Shown one piece after another: positions 34,845 through 41,651 of a stretch of DNA of 43,954 nucleotides. Position 1 is the first letter of the stretch. Every line of letters begins with the position of its first letter. This stretch comes from Ignavibacteriales bacterium (GTDB lineage: Bacteria; Bacteroidota; Ignavibacteria; Ignavibacteriales; Melioribacteraceae), in the NCBI GenBank assembly GCA_016177735.1, contig JACOUS010000001.1, forward strand, positions 47,756-91,709. The letters are read 5' to 3'. The position numbers and the translations under genes were made by a program. Below the pieces are notes generated by a model. That model did no database searches and had not been told where the DNA came from. It was given only the letters and a program-made list of their open reading frames with translations.

Positions 34845-36773
34845 ATGAAAATTGTTTTAGACATCGAGGCAAATCTTTTGAAACTGCTTCAACAAGAAGA
34901 TACCGACAACGATAAAAAAATTACTGTAGAAGATAGCGGTCCTAAAATTTTTGAAATAGTTGATGCCTCCGGCAACAAATTAAAAATTGAAGGCACATAT
35001 TTTTTATCTAACTTTTTACAAGAGCTGATACTGGCAAAAGAGAACGGATATGAAATTGCCAAAATCGATTCGGAAAAAATTTTCGAGAAACCGATCGACA
35101 GATTGAGTAGGATGATCAAAGATTATTACTGGGACGGGTTAACGAGAAGAATTGACGAATCGGGAATCAGAAAAATATTAGTGGATACAAAGACTGCCGG
35201 ACTGAGCGGCTCGGCTAAGCTTGCCGGGGCTTTGCCGGAATCCGGATCAAAAGAATTTTATTTGTACGTACCGTTCGCTGATGAAGCCGCATACAATTAT
35301 TATCGAAAAGTTGCCGGGGACATAAAGGAAGTAAATGTTAATGTTGTAAAGCTTCCGCAAAAAATAACTGCGGAATATGTTTACAGCATAAACAACAAGC
35401 CGGGAATGTTATCGCTTGCTCTCAAAAAAAATAGTGATGATGAAATTGCGGGAGTCTCTTTTGTTGTGCCGGGCGGAAGATTTAACGAAATGTACGGATG
35501 GGATAGTTACTTCGAATCGCTCGGATTAATCATTGACGGCAAAGCCGAACTCGCCAAAGCGATGGCAGATAATTTTGTTTATGAGATTGAACATTACGGG
35601 CAAATATTAAACGCGAACAGAACATATTATCTCACGCGGTCGCAGCCGCCGTTTTTAACTTCACTTGCATTGGCAGTTTATAATGAACTACCACGCAATA
35701 CCGAAAATAAAGAGTGGCTTAAAAAATTATTGAATGCTTCGATTAAAGAATACAAAACAGTTTGGATGAGCAAACCGAAATTATGTTCGAACAACTTGAG
35801 CCGCTATTACGATAAAGGAATTGGATTGGCGCCGGAGACAGAACTTACTCAGTATGATTCGATGTTGAAACCGTTTGCAGAAAAAGCCGGGCTTTCGATT
35901 AGAGAGTATCACAAAAAATATTTGTCGAGAGAAATTATCGATCCGGAAATCGAAGAGTTGATAAAACATGACCGCGGTATTAGAGAATCCGGGCATGATA
36001 CTTCGTACCGGCTCGATAAAGTTTGTGCACACTTAAATACTGCCGATCTCAATTCACTTCTTTATAAATATGAAATAGACATCGCCGAAATTATTAAAAG
36101 TGAATTCGATAATTATTTTGTTTCGTATGAAGGTATTATTGAAAACAGCGAAACATGGCTGCGAAAAGCGGCGGAAAGAAAATCACTTATCAACGAATTG
36201 ATGTGGAACGAAGAAAGTGGATTTTTCTTCGATTACAATTTTGTAAAAAGCGGGCAGACATTTTTTGAAAGTGCAGCTGCATTTTACCCGTTGTGGGCAA
36301 AACTTGCAGAACAAAAACAAGCAGACGCGCTTGTTCAAAAAGCTCTGCCCCGTTTGGAATTTGACGGCGGTGTTGCCGGTACATCAAAAGATTCAGCTGG
36401 TACAATCAATGACGAAAGACCGCAGAAGCAATGGGATTATCCAAACGGCTGGGCGCCGCATCAAATATTAATTTGGGAAGGATTAAAAAATTACGGCTAC
36501 GATAAAATTGCAGAGCGGCTCGCATACAAATGGCTTTACCTCATTCTTAAAAATGCTGTGAACTACAACGGGACAATACCGGAAAAATATGATGTTGTTT
36601 CTTGCACTCATAAAGTTTTTGCCGAGTACGGAAACGTAGGGACCGAATTCGATTACATCTGCCGCGAAGGATTTGGATGGATGAATGCCTCTTTCAAAGT
36701 AGGACTAACAATTTTAAATGATGAACTGAAAGACAAATTAAATAATCTTGTTCCGCCTCAAGAAATATTTTAG
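34845..36773 (+). CDS. Cytoplasmic neutral trehalase (GH37) with calcium-binding-type N-terminal domain
   Basis: This 642-residue inverting hydrolase splits trehalose into two glucoses. There is no signal peptide. Both trehalase signatures are present: PGGRFNEMYGWDSY (209-222) and QWDYPNGWAP. Also present are NANRTYYLTRSQPP, RESGHDTSYR with the expected acid Asp, and REGFGWMNAS near the base Glu. The first ~110 residues resemble fungal neutral trehalase (Nth1 type): LLQQEDTDNDKKITVEDSGP (14-33) carries an EF-hand-like D19-D21-D23...E29-D30 pattern, followed by GTYFLSNFLQEL and PIDRLSRMIKDYYWDGLTRR. Calcium or regulatory control is inferred from that likeness. It follows the MFS gene closely and probably degrades its cargo. 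Confidence 0.92.
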   Translation: MKIVLDIEANLLKLLQQEDTDNDKKITVEDSGPKIFEIVDASGNKLKIEGTYFLSNFLQELILAKENGYEIAKIDSEKIFEKPIDRLSRMIKDYYWDGLTRRIDESGIRKILVDTKTAGLSGSAKLAGALPESGSKEFYLYVPFADEAAYNYYRKVAGDIKEVNVNVVKLPQKITAEYVYSINNKPGMLSLALKKNSDDEIAGVSFVVPGGRFNEMYGWDSYFESLGLIIDGKAELAKAMADNFVYEIEHYGQILNANRTYYLTRSQPPFLTSLALAVYNELPRNTENKEWLKKLLNASIKEYKTVWMSKPKLCSNNLSRYYDKGIGLAPETELTQYDSMLKPFAEKAGLSIREYHKKYLSREIIDPEIEELIKHDRGIRESGHDTSYRLDKVCAHLNTADLNSLLYKYEIDIAEIIKSEFDNYFVSYEGIIENSETWLRKAAERKSLINELMWNEESGFFFDYNFVKSGQTFFESAAAFYPLWAKLAEQKQADALVQKALPRLEFDGGVAGTSKDSAGTINDERPQKQWDYPNGWAPHQILIWEGLKNYGYDKIAERLAYKWLYLILKNAVNYNGTIPEKYDVVSCTHKVFAEYGNVGTEFDYICREGFGWMNASFKVGLTILNDELKDKLNNLVPPQEIF

Positions 36774-36940
36774 TAACCACAGCCGCAAACAATTAGAAAG
36801 CAGTTGTCTCACATCTCAATACTACGAACTAAGTACTACGAAGTAGAATATGTTTGTGCAATCTCTCGCGTGTAATTAATTTAACACATCAAACATCGCA
36901 AAATATTTTTGATGATAAATTTTCATTAACAGGAGAAGAA

Positions 36941-39211
36941 ATGAAAAAAATTTTTTTAGTATTTCTCTTTTCCGCTTTGCTGATCAAAGCGCAAAAAGAT
37001 GATTTGACGAAATGGGTTAATCCGCTAATCGGCACCGATTCGGAATATAAATTATCAAACGGAAATACTTACCCGGCAATTGCGCTTCCGTGGGGAATGA
37101 ATTTCTGGACGCCCAACACGGGCAAGATGGGCGACGGCTGGCAGTACTCGTACGACGCATATAAAATAAGAGGATTCAAACAAACTCATCAGCCCTCGCC
37201 GTGGATTAATGATTACGGTACTTTTTCAATTATGCCGGTCAGCGGAAATCTTAAATATGATTCCGATGAAAGAGCATCGTGGTTCAGTCATAAAAGAGAA
37301 ATTGTTCAGCCGCATTATTACAAAGTCTATTTGGGCGATTATGACATTTGGTTTGAAATGACTCCCACCGAACGCGCCGCATCGTTCCGCATAACTTATC
37401 CGGCTGATAAAGAATCTTATCTTGTTCTCGATGCATTTAACGAAGGCTCATATGTGAAAATAATTCCCGGAGAAAAAAAGATTATCGGGTACAGCAGAAA
37501 TAATTCCGGCGGCGTTCCCGAAAATTTTCACAACTACTTTGTGCTCGAATTCGATACGGAATTTGAAGAAGCATCAACATGGGATAAAAACGGAATCACA
37601 AAAAATATTTTTGAGAAGGAAGGCGAACATGTTGGTGCTGCTATAAAATTTAAGGGCTTGCTGAAGAAAACCGTTAACATAAAAATTGCTTCTTCGTTTA
37701 TTAGTTATGAGCAAGCAGAGTTGAATCTGAAGAGAGAAATCGGCAATAAAAATTTTGATGAAGTAAAATCAATCGCAAAAGAAGTTTGGAATAAAGAATT
37801 AAACAGAATAAAAATCGAAGGCGGCTCGGAAGCAGAGCGCACAAATTTTTATACCGCACTCTACCGTTTGTTGTTATTCCCGAGAAAATTTTTTGAATAT
37901 AATTCTGCCGGTGAAATTGTCCACTACAGTCCATACAACGGGAAAGTTTTACCCGGTTACATGTTTACCGATAACGGATTTTGGGATACATTCCGTGCTG
38001 TGTTTCCGTTTTTAACAATCATGTACAGAGAGTTGAATAGCCAAATCATGCAAGGATTGGTAAACGCATACAAAGAGAGCGGATGGCTGCCGGAATGGGC
38101 AAGTCCGGGTCACCGCGATTGCATGATCGGTTCGAACTCTGCTTCGTTAATTGCAGATTCATATTTAAAAGGAATTCGCGGTTATGATATCGAAACTTTG
38201 TACGAAGCAATTCTGAAGAATTCTGAAAACGAAGGACCGCTTTCTTCTGTTGGTAGAAAGGGTGTTAAATACTACAACTCGCTCGGTTACATTCCGTACG
38301 ATGCCGGAATAAATGAAAACATAGCGCGCACTTTAGAATATAGTTATGACGACTTTACGATTCACAAATTGGCAAAAGCATTGAACAGACCCGAAGAAGA
38401 AATAAATAGATTCGCCAAAAGAGCATTCAACTATAAAAATGTTTTCGACTCTTCGACAAATTTTATGAGAGGAAAAAATGAAGACGGAAGCTGGCAGTCT
38501 CCGTTCGTACCGGAGAAATGGGGTGATGCTTTCACTGAAGGTTCTTCGTGGCATTACACGTGGTCTGTTTTTCACGATCCGCAAGGACTAATAAATTTGA
38601 TGGGCGGTAAAGAAAATTTTGTGCGCAAGCTGGATTCTGTTTTTACTGCATCTCCTACTTTTGATTATTCATATTATGGTCAACAGATTCATGAAATAAC
38701 CGAAATGGCAATTGCCGGAATGGGACAGTACGCTCACGGCAATCAGCCGATTCAGCACGGAATTTATTTGTATAATTATGCCGGTCAACCTTGGAAAGCA
38801 CAACAGAGAGTACGTGAAGTGATGAATGTTTTATACACACCAACTCCGGACGGACTTTGCGGCGACGAAGATAACGGACAAACTTCCGCATGGTTTGTTT
38901 TTTCTGCGATGGGCTTCTATCCGGTTTGCCCGGGAACGGATCAGTATGTACTCGGTTCTCCTTTGTTCAACAAAATTACTTTATCGCTTGAGAGCGGAAA
39001 TAAATTTGTAATTGATGCAAAAGAAAACAACGAGAAAAATGTTTATATAAAAGATGCAAAACTTAACGGGAAAAATTATTCTAAAAATTTTATCACTCAC
39101 GGCGAAATAATGAACGGGGGAAAATTAATTTTTAAAATGGGTGATACTCCGAATGAAAAGAGAGGAATTCAAAAAGAAGATTTCCCGTATTCCTATTCTT
39201 CCGAAAAGTAA
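36941..39211 (+). CDS. GH92 alpha-1,2-mannosidase
   Basis: This 756-residue, calcium-dependent exo-alpha-mannosidase has a signal peptide (MKKIFLVFLFSALLIKAQ), so it is periplasmic or surface located. GH92 hallmarks are WVNPLIGTDSEYKLSNGNTYP and ALPWGMNFWTP at the start, WHYTWSVFHDPQGLINLMGG, HEITEMAIAGMGQYAHGNQP (about 584-603) and GDEDNGQTSAWFVFSAMGFYPV with acidic D642/D644 as probable base residues. The ATG at 36941 is chosen because AGGAG precedes it and the signal peptide starts there; an in-frame ATG at 36854 would bury the signal. It probably trims alpha-mannosyl residues from fungal, plant or algal glycans before uptake. Confidence 0.93.
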   Translation: MKKIFLVFLFSALLIKAQKDDLTKWVNPLIGTDSEYKLSNGNTYPAIALPWGMNFWTPNTGKMGDGWQYSYDAYKIRGFKQTHQPSPWINDYGTFSIMPVSGNLKYDSDERASWFSHKREIVQPHYYKVYLGDYDIWFEMTPTERAASFRITYPADKESYLVLDAFNEGSYVKIIPGEKKIIGYSRNNSGGVPENFHNYFVLEFDTEFEEASTWDKNGITKNIFEKEGEHVGAAIKFKGLLKKTVNIKIASSFISYEQAELNLKREIGNKNFDEVKSIAKEVWNKELNRIKIEGGSEAERTNFYTALYRLLLFPRKFFEYNSAGEIVHYSPYNGKVLPGYMFTDNGFWDTFRAVFPFLTIMYRELNSQIMQGLVNAYKESGWLPEWASPGHRDCMIGSNSASLIADSYLKGIRGYDIETLYEAILKNSENEGPLSSVGRKGVKYYNSLGYIPYDAGINENIARTLEYSYDDFTIHKLAKALNRPEEEINRFAKRAFNYKNVFDSSTNFMRGKNEDGSWQSPFVPEKWGDAFTEGSSWHYTWSVFHDPQGLINLMGGKENFVRKLDSVFTASPTFDYSYYGQQIHEITEMAIAGMGQYAHGNQPIQHGIYLYNYAGQPWKAQQRVREVMNVLYTPTPDGLCGDEDNGQTSAWFVFSAMGFYPVCPGTDQYVLGSPLFNKITLSLESGNKFVIDAKENNEKNVYIKDAKLNGKNYSKNFITHGEIMNGGKLIFKMGDTPNEKRGIQKEDFPYSYSSEK

Positions 39212-39471
39212 ACAACATTGCCAAGGATTAACGTCACCGGGATTTTTCGAACCCCCCTTTAAAAAGTATAATTGTTATTTGTAGGTCGAGCAGACTGCTC
39301 GACCTGCACGTAGTAAAAATAATTTTGTTCTGAAACAGCTATCATTGAATTCACGCAATCGGTTACGAAATTTTTATTCTTCCACTGTCTCCTGACTCCG
39401 GACTTCTATTCTAGCACGAAACGCATTAATACTAATTTCTTGTTGACGCATGAGCTGTGGAAAAGGAATAT

Positions 39472-39487
39472 GTTAAAACGTTTTAGC
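39472..39487. promoter_or_regulatory. Distal LacI-type operator
   Basis: GTTAAAACGTTTTAGC contains the perfect 12-nt palindrome TAAAACGTTTTA with the CG centre usual for LacI/PurR proteins. It lies 113 bp before the LacI start, and with the proximal site it could form a repression loop. Confidence 0.5.
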
Positions 39488-39579
39488 AAAAAACAAACTC
39501 AAAAAATTTTGTTATTTAACTAAATTTAACCTTTTATGTCTATTGACAATGATATTTGAAGAAATTAATTTTGGCTTCA

Positions 39580-39593
39580 GTTAAACGTTTAAC
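39580..39593. promoter_or_regulatory. Proximal LacI-type operator
   Basis: GTTAAACGTTTAAC is a perfect 14-nt palindrome with a CG centre, only 6 nt before the LacI start codon. Autoregulation is the simplest reading. Confidence 0.65.
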
Positions 39594-39599
39594 CTAAAT

Positions 39600-40619
39600 A
39601 TGTCGCCAACAATAAAAGATGTAGCTAAAAAAGCCGGTGTTTCAATTGCAACAGTATCGTTAGCGATTCATAACAACCAAAGAATCACTACGATAACGCG
39701 CAACAAAGTTTTGCGGGCAATTAAAGAGTTGAATTATCACCCATCAAGATCTGCCAAAGGATTGGTAACCAAAACAACAGGCAATATCGGTTTTGTGTTA
39801 ACCGATGATCACTTCCTTAAAACCGAACCGTTCTACACAATGATTTTCCTCGGAACTGAATTCGTAACAAGAGGAAATGACTATTATGTTCTTTTGGCAA
39901 CGATCAATAAAGATTTTAAAGAGGGAGATGAACTGCCGAGATTCATTCTCGAAAGGAGTGTTGACGGAGTTATTGTTGCCGGCAAAGTTCCTGATGCTTT
40001 CATACAAAAACTTTCCAAGTTTGATATGCCTCTGGTATTTGTTGATTATTTCCCACCAGTTGATGATCACTGTGTTGTAATGGTAGATAACACTCGCGGA
40101 GGTTATCAAGCGGCAAAACATCTTGTAGATTTGGGTCATAAAGAAATTGCATTTATCGGAGCCGATATTACTCACCCGAGTATTTCCGACCGCTTAACCG
40201 GTTACAAACAAGCACTTGAAACAAGCGGCATTGAAATCAAACAGTCCAACATAATTATCGACGAAGATTATCCGGCGCGGCAGAATGGCTACAATGCGGC
40301 TAAGCGATTGTTCGAAAAAAATAAAAATGTTACGGCAGTTTTTGCTTGCAACGATGCGATGGCAATCGGTGCGATGCAGTATTGTGCCGATAACGGCATA
40401 AAAATTCCCGGTGATGTTTCGCTGATCGGCTTCGATGACGTAGAAGCTGATCTGCTTTTAAATCCGCCGCTTACAACCGTAAGAGTTCCGAAAGTAGAAC
40501 TGGGTACCGAAGCGATGAATGTAATGGTAAATCTGCTTTCGAGTAAATCCGCCAACTGTGCTAAGAAAATTGTTGTGCCGGTTGAATTAATTGTACGCGG
40601 CTCAACAAGAAAAATTTAG
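39600..40619 (+). CDS. LacI-family transcriptional regulator of the glycan locus
   Basis: This 339-residue regulator has HTH SPTIKDVAKKAGVSIATVSLAI, hinge HPSRSAKGLVTKTTGNIGFV and an effector-binding domain (RSVDGVIVAGKV, VDNTRGGYQAAKHL, ISDRLTGYKQAL, AVFACNDAMAIGAM, VSLIGFDDVE). A perfect operator-like palindrome lies 6 nt before the ATG and another about 115 bp upstream, so it probably controls itself and the dehydrogenase gene, which starts 8 bp after its stop. A weaker copy of the site before the TonB receptor at 28218 suggests a wider regulon. The effector is probably a sugar from the locus. Confidence 0.93.
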   Translation: MSPTIKDVAKKAGVSIATVSLAIHNNQRITTITRNKVLRAIKELNYHPSRSAKGLVTKTTGNIGFVLTDDHFLKTEPFYTMIFLGTEFVTRGNDYYVLLATINKDFKEGDELPRFILERSVDGVIVAGKVPDAFIQKLSKFDMPLVFVDYFPPVDDHCVVMVDNTRGGYQAAKHLVDLGHKEIAFIGADITHPSISDRLTGYKQALETSGIEIKQSNIIIDEDYPARQNGYNAAKRLFEKNKNVTAVFACNDAMAIGAMQYCADNGIKIPGDVSLIGFDDVEADLLLNPPLTTVRVPKVELGTEAMNVMVNLLSSKSANCAKKIVVPVELIVRGSTRKI

Positions 40620-40626
40620 AGAGAAT

Positions 40627-41640
40627 ATGAAAGCTCTGCAATTTAAATTTCCGGGTTTACTTGAAGTAGTAGAAAAAAATTTCCCTTTGTGCGGAGAGGA
40701 AGAACTTTTGATCAAAGTAGAATCATGCGGAGTTTGCGGAACAGACTTTCATATTTATCACGGAACCGCACCGGCAAAAACAAACACAATACTTGGTCAT
40801 GAATTCAGCGGAGTTGTTGTTGAGAAAGGAAATGAGTGCGGCGGTTTTTCTATTGGTGATAAAGTTGCTATCGATCCGAATATCTATTGCGGCAGATGTT
40901 CATACTGCAGAGAAGGCAAAGTACAATTTTGTATGAATCACAGAGCACTTGGCGTTACGCAAGATGGCGGCTTTGCGGAATTTGTATTAGTGCCGGTTCA
41001 ACAAGCTTATAAAATTCCATCCGATTTTCCTCTCGATATAGCTTCTTTTGCCGAACCTCTTTCATGTTGTATTAGAGGAATCGACAGAGCAAAAATTAAA
41101 CCGGGCGAAAATGTAATTATTATCGGCGGCGGCGCTATCGGATTGATGATGATGCAGTTGGCAAGAATTTCCGGCGCAGCAAAACTAATTGTTATCGAAC
41201 CTGATAAATACAGACGTGAACTCGCTCTAAAACTTGGCGCCGATTTTGTGTTTGCACCGGATGTGGAAAACTTATTTCATTCTATTAAAGGTATTACAAA
41301 CGGCGGTGCCGATACAATAATAGAATGTGTTGGAAAACCTGAAGCTGTTGAACTTGGGATCGAATTAACCGGGCGCGGCGGAAAAATTGTTGTGTTCGGT
41401 CTCGCACCAGTCAATTCCAAAATTGAATTGTACCTTCAAGAAGCTTTCCGGAAGGAGCTTTCAATCAAAACATCATTTCTTAATCCATATACTTTCGAAA
41501 GGGCGGTGGAATTACTCATCAATAAAAAAATAGATGTGGAGAAATTCACGATAACAAAAGTAAATCTCGATAATCTCACAAAAGTTTTTGCGCAAGGTAA
41601 TAACCGGCAAATATTAAAGTATCAATTTCAAAATCAATAA
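40627..41640 (+). CDS. Zinc-dependent medium-chain alcohol/sorbitol dehydrogenase-like
   Basis: This 337-residue NAD(P)-dependent enzyme belongs to the MDR family. Catalytic zinc ligands are C37 (CGVCGTD) and H58-E59 (LGHEFSG). Structural zinc cysteines are C88, C91, C94 and C102 (CGRCSYCREGKVQFC). The Rossmann motif is IIIGGGAIGL. The closest types by motif are sorbitol/polyol or threonine dehydrogenase. The ATG at 40627 is used, 8 bp after the LacI stop, with AGAGAG just before it; a TTG at 40591 would lie inside LacI. Oxidation or reduction of a sugar or polyol released by the locus is inferred. Confidence 0.9.
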   Translation: MKALQFKFPGLLEVVEKNFPLCGEEELLIKVESCGVCGTDFHIYHGTAPAKTNTILGHEFSGVVVEKGNECGGFSIGDKVAIDPNIYCGRCSYCREGKVQFCMNHRALGVTQDGGFAEFVLVPVQQAYKIPSDFPLDIASFAEPLSCCIRGIDRAKIKPGENVIIIGGGAIGLMMMQLARISGAAKLIVIEPDKYRRELALKLGADFVFAPDVENLFHSIKGITNGGADTIIECVGKPEAVELGIELTGRGGKIVVFGLAPVNSKIELYLQEAFRKELSIKTSFLNPYTFERAVELLINKKIDVEKFTITKVNLDNLTKVFAQGNNRQILKYQFQNQ

Positions 41641-41651
41641 AGGGAGAGGCC

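Larger units (their letters stand above)
39212..39599. promoter_or_regulatory. Spacer with LacI-type operators and a palindrome before the second LacI gene
   Basis: This 388-bp stretch without a gene holds a 23-nt palindrome, AGGTCGAGCAG-A-CTGCTCGACCT, at 39283-39305. The text GGGATTTTTCGAACCCCCC just before it is similar to 69-86 in the first spacer. It also holds two LacI-type palindromes, at 39472-39487 and 39580-39593, close to the gene start. Confidence 0.6.
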
